Origin: Psychrosphaera sp. B3R10
Lineage (GTDB): Bacteria > Pseudomonadota > Gammaproteobacteria > Enterobacterales > Alteromonadaceae
Assembly: GCF_018861025.1 (NCBI RefSeq)
Contig: NZ_JAHKQH010000044.1
Coordinates: 142,222 to 206,221 of the forward strand
Direction: 5' to 3'
Length of the DNA stretch: 64,000 nt
Below are positions 1 to 9,728 of this stretch, one piece after another; the first letter of the stretch is position 1; each line of letters starts with the position of its first letter. The notes beneath the pieces were generated by a model. The model had not been told where the DNA came from and did no database searches. It saw only the letters and a program-made list of their open reading frames with translations. Both the position numbers and the translations under genes were made by a program.

Positions 1-1
1 T

Positions 2-64
2 GGACGTGTTGAAACTGCCGGTGTTATCTGGGGTCGTCACGGTGGACGTTCTGACATAGCTTAG
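2..64 (+). CDS. C-terminal end of an unidentified gene (partial)
   Basis: An open frame enters from the left edge and stops at TAG 62-64, giving about 20 codons ending in GRHGGRSDIA. Its codons (GGT, CGT, GTT, GAA) resemble those of a well-expressed gene, and a rho-independent terminator follows 25 bases later, which supports a real gene end. A competing frame also stays open over these few bases, so the assignment is tentative. I do not recognise the family from so short a tail. Confidence 0.4.
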   Translation, partial: GRVETAGVIWGRHGGRSDIA

Positions 65-89
65 GCTACTAAATATACATTAAATTTCT

Positions 90-124
90 AAAAGCCCGAT
101 TTTCAAAAAATTGGGCTTTTTTTA
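90..124 (+). terminator. Rho-independent terminator
   Basis: AAAAGCCCGAT (90-100) pairs with ATTGGGCTTTT (110-120) around a short A/T loop and runs into a T-rich tract. It closes the gene entering from the left edge. Confidence 0.8.
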
Positions 125-156
125 TTTTACTGAACCTGTGACTCTGCGAATAGATG

Positions 157-165
157 TGGTATAAA
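157..165 (+). promoter_or_regulatory. Candidate extended -10 element
   Basis: TGG followed by TATAAA at 160-165 looks like an extended -10 box about 40 bases before the start codon at 206. No good -35 hexamer is visible, so the call rests on the -10 alone. Confidence 0.3.
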
Positions 166-205
166 TTGTCCCCATAATAATAATAAAAATAATAATGGTT
201 TCTAA

Positions 206-3200
206 ATGCACAACGGTAGAGGCAGAATCTTATCTCTGAAATATTTTAGATTATTTACTCTATCAATTTCTTTATTGCTCTTCACAATTTCTAGTTCTGC
301 TAATCCATTATTCGACCCCGTTCGAAATACTATCCATTTTCAGCATCTCGATATTGAATCAACCTTACCACACCCTACTATAATGGACATTATTCAAGAT
401 AAAGAAGGGTTCGTCTGGTTTGCTACTCAAGGAGGCATAGCACGATTTAATGGTACAAACTCATCTATTTATACTGCAGTTTCGGCGAATGAAGAAGGTT
501 TAAATAATAATTGGATTTGGCAAATGTATGCTGACTCTGAAGGACGAGTGTGGGCTACAAGTAACGGTGGTATTCATCTTTATATACCTGAACAAGATAA
601 ATTTCTAAATTTTAGTTCTAAAACTAATCCTAACATTACATCATTAAATTTTAATTCAATTACCGAAGTCGGTAATGGCAACTTATGGTTTGGCAGCGAA
701 ACAGGGATAACAGTTTTTAATTCAAAAACGTCCCGTTTTAGTTCTATAGATAGCACCCAAAAGTTCAAACAACTTGTTGATAATAGTAATATTCGAGACT
801 TAGATTATTCGGCTAACAAAGTTATTTGGGTCGCAACGAAAAATAACGGTTTGTACCTTAGTGAAGACAACGGAAAAACATTTAATATTTTAAATGTAGA
901 ATTAAAAACTTTGCCGACAAATAAGGTAATCAGCTTAGATATTGATTCAAAAAATCAAGTATGGGCAGGTACTGAAGGAGACGGTTTATTACTTATTTCC
1001 GAATCTGGTGAATTTTTACAACAATTTAAATCAACTATGTGTAGCAGTGTGATAAATGACGTGCTTATAGATCACAACGATAATATATGGCTAGCTACCC
1101 CTAATGGTATGTGTGAATTCAATCATGAAACCGAACGCTTCATCCCTCACCAAAAAGAATCTGGCCGTATTTCAAGTTTAATAAACGATGACGTCCGAGT
1201 TTTGATGCAAGATGAGGGCGGTGTAATTTGGGCTGGTACCGTTTCAGGTGTGAGCAAGTGGAACGCAAAACTGGCGGATTTCACTCATATTGCTCAACAA
1301 AACCCGTTTGGCACTATGACCTCTGCCTCTGTCACCAGTTTTGCGATGAACAAAAACAATTTATTTGTCGGTACTGTAGAAGGTGGCGTCAACGTATTGA
1401 ACTTTGATACTAAGACAATGTCGCCGTTTAATTCATCATTTTCCGACAAACTTAAAAACTTAGATAGCAGCTTAATAACAAGCCTATTGGTGGATGGCGA
1501 TACTGGGCTATGGGTTGGTACCTATGATAACGGCCTGTTTTATATTGATTTAACGAACTATGAACAAGTCTTATTCAGCGCAGACAGTGAATTTTCAAAT
1601 CGATTAAATAACAACGCTGTAAGTAAAATAATTCAATTAAAAGACGGTAACCTAGCGGTTTCAACCTATGGTGGTGGCGTCAATCTCATAGATTCAAATA
1701 CCAAGCAGGTTATCCATAATAAATATAATATTGAGACCAATAATACTGCTGTAACTAACTTTATACTGGATATATTCGAAGACAATAATAAAGATCTATG
1801 GCTTGCAACTCATGGTGGGGGCCTTGTTCACTATGACACCAGAAATAATAAAAGCTCGACCTATTCAACAAAACAGAAAGGCAAATACTTTATTGGTAGT
1901 GACGAAATATTTTCCGTCATAAAAACCGCAAAAGGTGTTTGGCTCGCAACAAGTGACGCGGGTTTGTTATTGATTGAAGACAATGATAACAAAACCCAAC
2001 ATATTATTAATCAATCTAGAGGACTAGCAAGTAACTTCACCTACAGCTTACTAGAAGATGACTTAGGATATATTTGGATAAGCCACGCCAAAGGACTATC
2101 GCGCCTTAATCCCAACAATTTTGAAATTAATAACTTCAATACCACCCACGGATTACAAAGCTCAGACTTTAATAACAGCGCTTATTATAAAGCAAAAGAC
2201 GGCAGACTATTTTTTGGTGGCACAAATGGCTTTAACACTTTTCAGGCAAATAAAGTTCCTCTGAATTCTTATAAACCAAAACTTAAATTAACTAAATTTG
2301 TACACGCAAACGAAGAAAAGCCGATACAAACCATGCTGCGTGCTGATGGTGTATTAGAACTGAACTATGAAGATACGATAATCGACTTTGAATTTGCGGC
2401 CTTGGATTATACAAAACCGTCAAATAATCGTTATCAATATATGATGGAAGGACTCAGTTCTTCTTGGAGTAACATCGGCACGAGTAACCATATATCATTT
2501 TCGTACTTAGCCGATGGAAGCTACACACTAAAAGTTAGGGGCAGTAACAACGAAGAGGTTTGGAGTGAAATACTGCAGATCCCAATTGAAGTTATGCCAC
2601 CCATTTGGAAGACAACACACGCCAAACTATTCTATATTTTTGGCCCGATCTTGATCTTTCTTCAACTGTTAAGAAACCAGCGGATTAGACATCAACGCCA
2701 GTTATCTCATGAACGCAGATTACACCAACTTGCATATTTTGACGGACTTACAGGTCTACCAAACCGTCAGAGCTTTTACGAGAGTTTAGATAAATTTATC
2801 TCCCTTGCACGACGCGGCAATTATAAAGCAGGGGTTATGTTCATTGATTTAGATCGATTTAAACGAATCAATGACACCTTGGGGCATGATTACGGTGATT
2901 TAGTTCTGCAAGAAATTGCACAGCGGTTGAAAGAATGCGTTAGAGACAGTGATTTTGTTGCAAGAAATTACGAAGTAAATTCTGTTAATAATGAAATCGC
3001 TAGATTAGGCGGCGACGAATTCACGCTGTTTTTAAGTCATGTTGAATCAGCTGCCGAAACAACACTAATAACGCAACGTATTATCGAGAGCTTATCACGT
3101 CCAATTAAGATCGACAGTTATGAATTAACCGTCACACCGAGTGTAGGGATTGCGCTATATCCTGAACATGGCACCACAGTTCATGAATTAATGAAACATG

Positions 3201-4090
3201 CTGATATCGCTATGTATCAAGCTAAAGAAGACGGCAGAAGAACCTTTAAGTTCTATTCAAATGAACTCAATGATCGAGCTCTTGAACGTTTGCAGCTTGA
3301 AGAAAAAATGCGCAATGCGGTTAAAAACAACGAGTTTGTTTTACATTATCAGCCGCAAGTCGACATCGTTAGCAATGAAATTACCAAGGCTGAAGCGCTT
3401 ATCCGTTGGAACAGTCCAGAGCTCGGTTTTATCTCCCCTGCTGAGTTTATACCTATTGCAGAAGAGTCCGGGCTGATTATCGAGCTAGGCAACTGGATTT
3501 TGGACACCGCCTGTAAACAAGCAAAGCAATGGCTTGATGAAGGTTTAGAAAATTGTAAAGTCTCAGTCAATGTATCAAGTGTTCAGTTTAAGCAAACTGC
3601 GCTTATCGACAACGTCAGAAATGCTTTAACACGCAGCGGACTGCCCCCAGAACTGCTTGAGTTAGAGCTTACGGAAAGCGCGGTTATGTCAGATGTAGAC
3701 GACAATATTGACCGTTTACAACAATTTAAAGACATGGGCATAACCATTGCGATTGATGACTTTGGTACAGGGTATTCGTCGCTAAGCTACTTGAAAAAAT
3801 TCCCTATCGATACACTAAAAATTGACCGTTCGTTTATCATCGAGATTGCAAATAGTGATAACGATGCAGCCATAGTCAAAGCAATAATGCTACTTGCTGA
3901 AACAATGGAACTAAAAGTTGTTGCAGAAGGGATTGAGAACGTTGAGCAACTGCAAATATTGCATAACTATCGTTGCCAGTTTATTCAAGGCTACTTCTTC
4001 AGCCGCCCACTGGTTTACGAAGAGTTTTTTGAATTTGCCAGTAAGACATATTACGAAGAAAAACGCAGTTGGCAGTTAGCTAGCGAATAA
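206..4090 (+). CDS. Periplasmic two-component-regulator propeller protein with GGDEF and EAL domains
   Basis: A 1294-residue predicted c-di-GMP enzyme. Residues 1-33 look like a signal peptide ending SSA-NP. Residues about 55-700 carry repeated blades of the form VWFAT/IWAGT, typical of the two-component-regulator (Reg_prop) beta-propeller, followed by a Y_Y_Y-type domain (about 715-790) and one membrane helix (about 800-820). The cytoplasmic half has a diguanylate cyclase domain with intact GGDEF at 935-939 and a phosphodiesterase domain with EAL at 1063-1065 and the DDFGTGYSS motif. Both catalytic motifs are intact, so it may be bifunctional. Propellers of this kind usually sit on hybrid histidine kinases that sense polysaccharide fragments, so a ligand-sensing c-di-GMP switch is inferred. 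It stands alone; the ligand is unknown. Confidence 0.9.
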   Translation: MHNGRGRILSLKYFRLFTLSISLLLFTISSSANPLFDPVRNTIHFQHLDIESTLPHPTIMDIIQDKEGFVWFATQGGIARFNGTNSSIYTAVSANEEGLNNNWIWQMYADSEGRVWATSNGGIHLYIPEQDKFLNFSSKTNPNITSLNFNSITEVGNGNLWFGSETGITVFNSKTSRFSSIDSTQKFKQLVDNSNIRDLDYSANKVIWVATKNNGLYLSEDNGKTFNILNVELKTLPTNKVISLDIDSKNQVWAGTEGDGLLLISESGEFLQQFKSTMCSSVINDVLIDHNDNIWLATPNGMCEFNHETERFIPHQKESGRISSLINDDVRVLMQDEGGVIWAGTVSGVSKWNAKLADFTHIAQQNPFGTMTSASVTSFAMNKNNLFVGTVEGGVNVLNFDTKTMSPFNSSFSDKLKNLDSSLITSLLVDGDTGLWVGTYDNGLFYIDLTNYEQVLFSADSEFSNRLNNNAVSKIIQLKDGNLAVSTYGGGVNLIDSNTKQVIHNKYNIETNNTAVTNFILDIFEDNNKDLWLATHGGGLVHYDTRNNKSSTYSTKQKGKYFIGSDEIFSVIKTAKGVWLATSDAGLLLIEDNDNKTQHIINQSRGLASNFTYSLLEDDLGYIWISHAKGLSRLNPNNFEINNFNTTHGLQSSDFNNSAYYKAKDGRLFFGGTNGFNTFQANKVPLNSYKPKLKLTKFVHANEEKPIQTMLRADGVLELNYEDTIIDFEFAALDYTKPSNNRYQYMMEGLSSSWSNIGTSNHISFSYLADGSYTLKVRGSNNEEVWSEILQIPIEVMPPIWKTTHAKLFYIFGPILIFLQLLRNQRIRHQRQLSHERRLHQLAYFDGLTGLPNRQSFYESLDKFISLARRGNYKAGVMFIDLDRFKRINDTLGHDYGDLVLQEIAQRLKECVRDSDFVARNYEVNSVNNEIARLGGDEFTLFLSHVESAAETTLITQRIIESLSRPIKIDSYELTVTPSVGIALYPEHGTTVHELMKHADIAMYQAKEDGRRTFKFYSNELNDRALERLQLEEKMRNAVKNNEFVLHYQPQVDIVSNEITKAEALIRWNSPELGFISPAEFIPIAEESGLIIELGNWILDTACKQAKQWLDEGLENCKVSVNVSSVQFKQTALIDNVRNALTRSGLPPELLELELTESAVMSDVDDNIDRLQQFKDMGITIAIDDFGTGYSSLSYLKKFPIDTLKIDRSFIIEIANSDNDAAIVKAIMLLAETMELKVVAEGIENVEQLQILHNYRCQFIQGYFFSRPLVYEEFFEFASKTYYEEKRSWQLASE

Positions 4091-4125
4091 TTCAGACGGC
4101 TTAATTCAATACCAGCTATATATTA

Positions 4126-4148
4126 AAAGGCTGTTAAATACAGCCTTT
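4126..4148. terminator. Perfect hairpin between convergent genes
   Basis: AAAGGCTGT (4126-4134) pairs perfectly with ACAGCCTTT (4140-4148) around a 5-base loop. It lies between the ends of the propeller gene and yfcL. The following T tract is short, so its strength as a terminator is uncertain; it could serve both strands. Confidence 0.5.
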
Positions 4149-4256
4149 AGATTAACGTGATGCCTTGTAATCCTGTTTAAAACAACGAACTAGAAACAAC
4201 GTAGCAAGTAATTTATTACTACAGCCACTAGATAGCCTATTTGAGCTAATATGCTG

Positions 4257-4535
4257 TTATAGTGTTTTTAGGAGGCCATTGAGGACGTTATTAACCGTAA
4301 TTACGTCAGACTGTTCCAATTCACCATTTTTAATGGCTTTGTTGACGCTTTGTTCAACTAATTCAATAAACTCGTCCATTGTTAGCGCTTTGTTTTGCAT
4401 TAAAGCACCACCTAAAACCAAATCTACGTGTCCTCTTAAATAGCCACTCGCAAATAACTCATCATCTGTTCCGGTTGCTACATAACCGTCGAAGTAAACT
4501 TGCGCGTCATCACTTAGTTGTTCTAAATCTAACAT
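4257..4535 (-). CDS. yfcL: YfcL family protein
   Basis: A 92-residue acidic, mostly helical protein of unknown function matching YfcL in length and in the opening (MLDLEQLSDDAQVYFDGYVATG-like start). I chose the ATG at 4535 over one 30 bases upstream: it is preceded by AAGGA at proper spacing, gives the usual family length and leaves a 10-base gap from the upstream gene instead of an overlap. It is the last gene of the prmB-aroC-MFS-epmC-NAD kinase-like-yfcL run, and the same neighbours (aroC, epmC) are found in Escherichia coli. No function can be inferred beyond the conserved association. Confidence 0.8.
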   Translation of the reverse strand: MLDLEQLSDDAQVYFDGYVATGTDDELFASGYLRGHVDLVLGGALMQNKALTMDEFIELVEQSVNKAIKNGELEQSDVITVNNVLNGLLKTL

Positions 4536-4545
4536 GTGTATCCTT

Positions 4546-5736
4546 TTATATTTCTTCATATCCAACGGGATAAAACACTTGGTCTTTATATCCAGTTGTC
4601 ACTTTAATATGACCTGCCAACATTTTGTCTAATTCAATATCGCCAGTGTCTGCAATGAGCGGACGTCCCGCCAAAGCCTGTAACTTTCGCTTTGTTGCGA
4701 CAACAACAATATTCTCTTTACCTATAGTTCTGATGACTTCCGGTGAAAGTTGTTGATTCCCCCGACCAAAAATATGCCCCTGTCCACCAATAAGCGTTAT
4801 CACTAATTTCACAGGTTTATGCTCTAACAAAGGTAGTAATTGATTGGTCGTAACATCCGTCGCAATTAGGTGGTGATCTTTGATCACATCAACACCTAAT
4901 AAGGTATTTTTGATATCAAGCTCTTCCATAATAAATGCAACTGTTGAACCGGAGCCCATTATGTAGGTTTCTTCACTTTCCATTGCGTCGATGACGCTGG
5001 CTGCAATATCTTGCAATACTAACTCATCACTTTCTTTGCCGCCCATTTTTACCGCTTGCACATAGCGTAACTCTGAAGGGATCTGCAATTCACCAAAACG
5101 CTTGGCTCGCACGACACCTTGCCTAAATTGTGCCTCATCTATATCCATGACGTCTGCTTCTTGCACTGAAACAAGTTCGCCAGCGATCAGCATATGGACA
5201 ATTCGTCCCGCCGCTTTTGGTGTTATTGCATAAACCCCAGAATGAATTTTACAACCCGCTGGAATACCGAGTACAGTCGTATTGTCGGTTACTGCTTCAC
5301 AGATATTACGCGCAGTACCATCTCCCCCGGCAAATAAAATAAGGTCTAAAGCCATGTCAGACATAAGTGTTGCTGCGTCAATCGTGTCTTGGGCGTTAGT
5401 GGTATTTGAGCTTGTTTGATAGACAACCTGGTACGAGAAACCGAGTGACTGGCATAAATTTTCGCCCATTTGGTCGCTCACTGTAAAAATATCTACATCT
5501 GCAGCAAATGGTAAAAATTGCTCCAATGCCACTTTCGCTCGTTGATTTGCCAGGGCAATTGCCCCTAACGATTCAGCCTGTTGAATTGAAGTTAATTCAT
5601 CACTTCCTTTTAGCCCGACGGTTCCGCCCATACCCGCTAAAGGATTGATAATTAACCCTAATCGAAATTTTTTTCTCAGTGGGTTGGTTTGTGCGTTTGT
5701 TTTATCATTTGCTGATTTTTTTGTTAGCTGCGTCAT
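4546..5736 (-). CDS. ATP-NAD/AcoX kinase family protein
   Basis: A 396-residue predicted cytosolic kinase of the ATP-NAD kinase superfamily. The N-terminal half has a Rossmann-like segment opening LGLIINPLAGMGG (near residue 27) and the diagnostic nucleotide-binding motif GGDGT at about 137-141, followed by GIPAGCKIHSGVYA. The substrate is not evident: this long family is separate from canonical NadK (about 300 residues) and includes AcoX-type proteins. The start is the ATG at 5736, preceded by GAGG, rather than a TTG three codons earlier; that places it one base after the epmC stop, so translational coupling is likely. It occupies a slot that other functions fill in the enterobacterial version of this operon. 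Confidence 0.8.
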   Translation of the reverse strand: MTQLTKKSANDKTNAQTNPLRKKFRLGLIINPLAGMGGTVGLKGSDELTSIQQAESLGAIALANQRAKVALEQFLPFAADVDIFTVSDQMGENLCQSLGFSYQVVYQTSSNTTNAQDTIDAATLMSDMALDLILFAGGDGTARNICEAVTDNTTVLGIPAGCKIHSGVYAITPKAAGRIVHMLIAGELVSVQEADVMDIDEAQFRQGVVRAKRFGELQIPSELRYVQAVKMGGKESDELVLQDIAASVIDAMESEETYIMGSGSTVAFIMEELDIKNTLLGVDVIKDHHLIATDVTTNQLLPLLEHKPVKLVITLIGGQGHIFGRGNQQLSPEVIRTIGKENIVVVATKRKLQALAGRPLIADTGDIELDKMLAGHIKVTTGYKDQVFYPVGYEEI

Positions 5737-5737
5737 T

Positions 5738-6388
5738 TTAAGCAACCTCTGTTTGTCGGTTTGCTATATCTAGAGCTTCCTGATGACCGTAAATATCCTG
5801 TTGATAGAATTGACTCAGTGCCGCGATAAATAAATCTGCCCGAGGTGGAAAGCCATCAGCTAGATAAGCTTTAAATTGGCGAGCAACATCTTGTTCAAAA
5901 GCAATGTGATCAGGTTGACGACCAAATTCATCGCCTGATAAGTTGTCACAACTGACATTAAATTTAATGCCACAGGCTAGGCTAAACGCCATTTCAATGG
6001 CCTGGGGTTTGACTTCCGCTTGTTGGAATTTGGCTTGCTGCTCTGCAGTGCGGCCATCGGGACAATACCAATAACCATAATCAATTTTATTCAGCCTCGG
6101 CATTCCGGCTAAACACCAATGGGCAATTTCGTGCAATGCGCTGGTAAAATAGCCATGGGCAAAAACCACTTGTGCATAGGGCTGTGCGTCAATCCCAAGG
6201 TCACTCGTATTAGCAGGCAAGTAAATGGGTTCACTGCCGCCTAAGACCAGTTTAGTATTGTATTTAGCAAAAAAAGTTTGCTCAAAAATGGCGATTAGGT
6301 CAGCATATTCTTTCACAGGCTCGTCTTCACTCACGAAATTTAACTTCAGCTCAAAATGGCTATTATACTTGGACTTTGTCAGGTTCAA
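5738..6388 (-). CDS. epmC: Elongation factor P hydroxylase EpmC (YfcM)
   Basis: Predicted non-haem iron enzyme that hydroxylates the lysylated lysine of elongation factor P, the final EF-P modification after EpmA and EpmB. The 216-residue product shows the family signature: EPIYLPA near residue 53, FAHGYFTSALHEIAHW with the metal-binding HEIAH at 86-90, then DYGYWYCPDGR and EVKPQA, and FNVSCDN. It is somewhat longer than the enterobacterial protein (about 182 residues) because of an N-terminal extension; a later start cannot be excluded. The 5' end overlaps the upstream MFS gene by 26 bases. It implies an EpmA/EpmB-type EF-P pathway elsewhere in the genome. Confidence 0.92.
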   Translation of the reverse strand: MNLTKSKYNSHFELKLNFVSEDEPVKEYADLIAIFEQTFFAKYNTKLVLGGSEPIYLPANTSDLGIDAQPYAQVVFAHGYFTSALHEIAHWCLAGMPRLNKIDYGYWYCPDGRTAEQQAKFQQAEVKPQAIEMAFSLACGIKFNVSCDNLSGDEFGRQPDHIAFEQDVARQFKAYLADGFPPRADLFIAALSQFYQQDIYGHQEALDIANRQTEVA

Positions 6389-7550
6389 ATTGAAATTTTT
6401 TGCGGGGTGTCATTAAAATCACTAATCCTGCAACCAAGACAACCATGCTAGCCCAGACAAAGGTGTCACTGCCTCCAAGTCCTTCGTTCCAAGTCATGCC
6501 CGTAACCCAAGCACCAAGTGCGCCACCAATACCAAAGGTGATCCCAAGGTACATAAATTGCCCTTGATTTTGCATCCGCTTAGGAAAATAACGTCGAACA
6601 AAATGGATACTTGAACTGTGCATTAACCCAAAGCTCACTGCGTGAATAATCTGGGTAAGAATAACGACAATGACAAAATCGATATAATAGGCCATTAATA
6701 GCCAACGAAGCGCCGTTAACATCAAACAAACAACCATAAGCAACTTAAGGCTATATCTTGCTAATAGGTGACCGGCAATGAGAAACATAAAAATTTCAGC
6801 AAACGTTCCTAGCGCAAATAGAATGCCAGTCGCAGTGCCTGGATATTCATGTTGTGACAAATACTGAGTGAAAAAACCAACATATGGCGCAAAACTCATT
6901 TGCAGTAATATTGACGCAATCAAGAACGAGCCAAAACCAACCGTACAACAACGTTTAAAAAACCCTTCGCTATCGCCAAGTTCGTCATGGGCTAACGGAT
7001 CTCCATTATCGAGGTATAAGCTTGTTAGATACGTCAGAAAAATAAGCCCTAAACCCACATACAAGATCACACCTGGTCCATAAATATCGACAATTGTGCC
7101 CACCGCTATTGCCGCAACAATAAAACCAATACTGCCAAATAATCGGACTCTGTTATAAATAGTTGGATTGCTTTTTGTTGCCACCAGCGATAACACTTCA
7201 ATCTGGGACACCGCCGCCATAAAAAAGACAAAGGCACAAATCATTGAAATGTTGGTCACCCACTTAATATCGATAAAAACCGCAGGTAACAAAGCTACAA
7301 ATGAAATTATGACCGCAAGTTGAAAGTATCGTTTGGGGTTCTGTTGGAGATCGGCCAAGTAGGCCCATAGTTGACCCGAAAATATTCTGATAAACGTATA
7401 TGACGCTATTAAGGTTCCAACTTCGGTCGACGTGAATCCACGTGAACTCAAAAAGACAGCGAGATACGAGATCACGCCGCCAAGAAAGCCATAATAAAAA
7501 AAGTTCACTGCTGCCGCTGGCACCAATGAACTCAGTTTTATATTATCCAT
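6363..7550 (-). CDS. MFS transporter, HcaT-like family
   Basis: A 395-residue integral inner-membrane protein with about 12 hydrophobic helices. It resembles the MFS_1-like / 3-phenylpropionate permease (HcaT) group: it opens with FFYYGFLGGVISYLAVFLSSRGFTS-type sequence and has an acidic loop (DNGDPLAHDELGDSEGF) between the halves. The substrate cannot be read from sequence. It starts four bases downstream of aroC's stop and overlaps epmC, so it belongs to the aroC operon. Involvement with an aromatic acid is possible from context but is only a guess. Confidence 0.8.
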   Translation of the reverse strand: MDNIKLSSLVPAAAVNFFYYGFLGGVISYLAVFLSSRGFTSTEVGTLIASYTFIRIFSGQLWAYLADLQQNPKRYFQLAVIISFVALLPAVFIDIKWVTNISMICAFVFFMAAVSQIEVLSLVATKSNPTIYNRVRLFGSIGFIVAAIAVGTIVDIYGPGVILYVGLGLIFLTYLTSLYLDNGDPLAHDELGDSEGFFKRCCTVGFGSFLIASILLQMSFAPYVGFFTQYLSQHEYPGTATGILFALGTFAEIFMFLIAGHLLARYSLKLLMVVCLMLTALRWLLMAYYIDFVIVVILTQIIHAVSFGLMHSSSIHFVRRYFPKRMQNQGQFMYLGITFGIGGALGAWVTGMTWNEGLGGSDTFVWASMVVLVAGLVILMTPRKKFQFEPDKVQV

Positions 7551-7554
7551 GTAA

Positions 7555-8655
7555 TTACTTTACAGACGCAGGGATAACCGGCGTTGTCACAACTACGTCC
7601 GCATTTTGAGCTCTGTTTCTTAAAAAGTGATCCATTAAAGTAATGGCTAACATAGCCTCAGCAATTGGTACGGCGCGAATGCCAACACAGGGATCATGAC
7701 GACCTTTAGTAACTACTGGCTGGGTTTGGCCATTGACGTCTATTGTTTCGCCTTCAACGCTAATACTTGACGTTGGTTTTAATGCGATGTGCGCAATAAT
7801 ATCCTGACCACTTGAAATACCGCCCAAAATACCGCCTGCGTGATTCGATTTAAACCCCTCTGGGGTCATCTCGTCCCGGTGTTCTGAACCTTTCTGCTCA
7901 ACGACATCAAAACCATCTCCAATTTCTACACCTTTAACAGCATTAATGCTCATTAAGGATTTAGCGATATCGGCATCTAGGCGGTCGAATACGGGCTCAC
8001 CAAGTCCTACCGGCACCTGTTTAGCGACAACGGTAATTTTTGCCCCCACCGAGTTGCCTTGCTTTTTAAGGTCTCGCATATACTCATCCCATTTTTCTAC
8101 GGCTTTTTCATCAGGGCAGAAAAACGGGTTTGTTTCTATAATAGTTGGATCTACTGACTCAATCGCAATTGGACCAAGTTGTGCCATATAACCGAATATT
8201 TCGATTCCAGCATGTTGTTTTAACCATGCTTTGGCAAAACCACCAGCGGCAACACGCATCGCTGTTTCTCGGGCTGACGAACGACCACCGCCTCGGTAAT
8301 CTCGGACACCGTATTTATGGTGATAGGTATAGTCCGCGTGACCAGGTCTAAACTTGTCTTTAATATTCGAATAGTCATTTGAACGTTGGTCTGTATTTTC
8401 GATTAGCAAACCAATTGAAGTGCCAGTTGTAACCCCTTCAAAAACACCACTTAAAATTTTCACTTCGTCCGCTTCTCGGCGTTGTGTTGTGAAACGTGAG
8501 GTACCAGGTTTACGTCGATCTAAGTCGCGCTGAATATCTTCTGCAGATATCGCCAACCCAGGAGGGCAACCATCTATAATACAGCCCAAGCCATTACCAT
8601 GACTTTCGCCAAATGTTGTTACTTTAAACACTTCACCGATGGTATTTCCAGCCAT
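7555..8655 (-). CDS. aroC: Chorismate synthase
   Basis: Catalyses the final step of the shikimate pathway, 5-enolpyruvylshikimate-3-phosphate to chorismate, using reduced FMN. The 366-residue length is normal. Family signatures are clear: N-terminal TFGESHG (residues 14-20), [19 protein letters not shown], the [17 protein letters not shown] block and [17 protein letters not shown] near the C-terminus. It lies 56 bases downstream of prmB, as in enterobacteria. Its product feeds pheA, found 30 kb away in the same window. Confidence 0.98.
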   Translation of the reverse strand: MAGNTIGEVFKVTTFGESHGNGLGCIIDGCPPGLAISAEDIQRDLDRRKPGTSRFTTQRREADEVKILSGVFEGVTTGTSIGLLIENTDQRSNDYSNIKDKFRPGHADYTYHHKYGVRDYRGGGRSSARETAMRVAAGGFAKAWLKQHAGIEIFGYMAQLGPIAIESVDPTIIETNPFFCPDEKAVEKWDEYMRDLKKQGNSVGAKITVVAKQVPVGLGEPVFDRLDADIAKSLMSINAVKGVEIGDGFDVVEQKGSEHRDEMTPEGFKSNHAGGILGGISSGQDIIAHIALKPTSSISVEGETIDVNGQTQPVVTKGRHDPCVGIRAVPIAEAMLAITLMDHFLRNRAQNADVVVTTPVIPASVK

Positions 8656-8711
8656 TACGCCCTCTTTCTTTTCTAAATTATTCTTTTAATTAAACCGCTA
8701 TCAAAAAACGG

Positions 8712-9647
8712 CTAAAATAAATCTTTATGATCAATTAATTGCTGCTTGGTTATGGCAAATACACCAATACCGCCATTTTCAAATTCCAACCAATTAAATG
8801 GGACTTCTGGGAATTCGGCTTGCAAATGGATCATGGAGTTACCAACTTCAACAATAAGCAATCCATTATCTTCTAAATGTGCAGCAGCTTGTTTTAAAAT
8901 AATACGTGTGATGTCCAAACCGTCATTACCACTGCCTAAACCAATTTCCGGTTCGTGGTGAAATTCTTCCGGCATATCACCTAGATCTTCTAAGTCCACA
9001 TAAGGTGGATTAGATACAATAAGATCATATTTAAGTCCCTCTACTGACGCAAAAACGTCAGACATAATAGGGAATACTCGATCTTCAACCTGTAACCTAT
9101 GGATGTTCTCATCTGCAACAGCAAGTGCCTCAGGACTAATGTCCAACGCATCTATTGTTGCATCTGGAAAAGCAAATGCTGTGGCAATTGCAATACATCC
9201 TGACCCCGTACACAAATCCATTATTCTCAAAGGCGTGTTTGAAATGAGCCCTTCGAAATTATTTGTGATCAATTCACCAATTGGCGAACGCGGCACTAAT
9301 ACATCTTCATTGACAAAAAATGGCAGACCACAAAAATAGGATACTTGGGTTAAATAAGCTGCCGGTTTTTTGGTTAATATACGCTGCTCAATAAGACCTA
9401 ATGCATTTTTACGTTCACTTAATGTCGTGCGCGCCTGCAATAAATGTTCATTCATTGTAGGTGGTAAACTCAGCGCATAGGTAATTAATTGGGCGGCTTC
9501 ATCCCACGGATTATCGGTTCCGTGACCTAAATAAATGTCGCTTTCATTGAATCGACTTACCGACCAACGAATTAGATCGTTAACCGTTTGAAGTTCAGTT
9601 ACTGCTTCTTCGAGCAATATTGTTAGCTCAGATAACTCTTTTTGCAT
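8712..9647 (-). CDS. prmB: 50S ribosomal protein L3 N(5)-glutamine methyltransferase
   Basis: S-adenosylmethionine-dependent enzyme predicted to methylate the conserved glutamine of ribosomal protein L3. The 311-residue protein has a helical N-terminal substrate domain, the SAM-binding motif DLCTGSGCIA (about 144-153) and the catalytic NPPY (about 213-216) shared by PrmB, PrmC and HemK. Placement beside aroC and divergent from smrB identifies PrmB rather than PrmC. The ATG at 9647 follows AGGG at good spacing and is preferred to a TTG one codon upstream. It is probably the first gene of the 9.65-4.26 kb operon. Confidence 0.95.
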   Translation of the reverse strand: MQKELSELTILLEEAVTELQTVNDLIRWSVSRFNESDIYLGHGTDNPWDEAAQLITYALSLPPTMNEHLLQARTTLSERKNALGLIEQRILTKKPAAYLTQVSYFCGLPFFVNEDVLVPRSPIGELITNNFEGLISNTPLRIMDLCTGSGCIAIATAFAFPDATIDALDISPEALAVADENIHRLQVEDRVFPIMSDVFASVEGLKYDLIVSNPPYVDLEDLGDMPEEFHHEPEIGLGSGNDGLDITRIILKQAAAHLEDNGLLIVEVGNSMIHLQAEFPEVPFNWLEFENGGIGVFAITKQQLIDHKDLF

Positions 9648-9728
9648 CAAAAACCCTAATTAATCTGGTCGTACTCACCAGCTTAATTTACAATACCCCG
9701 CACTATATTGCTTAAACTTTCTCGCAAA

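Noticed and set aside
189-204. The 16-mer AATAATAATGGTTTCT also occurs near 31773-31788
   Set aside because: It is largely a low-complexity AAT repeat, and one such 16-mer match in 64 kb of AT-rich DNA is expected by chance.
4091-4256. Possible small RNA gene in the gap after the propeller gene
   Set aside because: Only a single hairpin is visible, better explained as a terminator between convergent genes.
8145-8351. Plus-strand ORFs inside aroC
   Set aside because: They are shadows of a highly conserved gene on the other strand, without ribosome-binding sites or recognisable domains.
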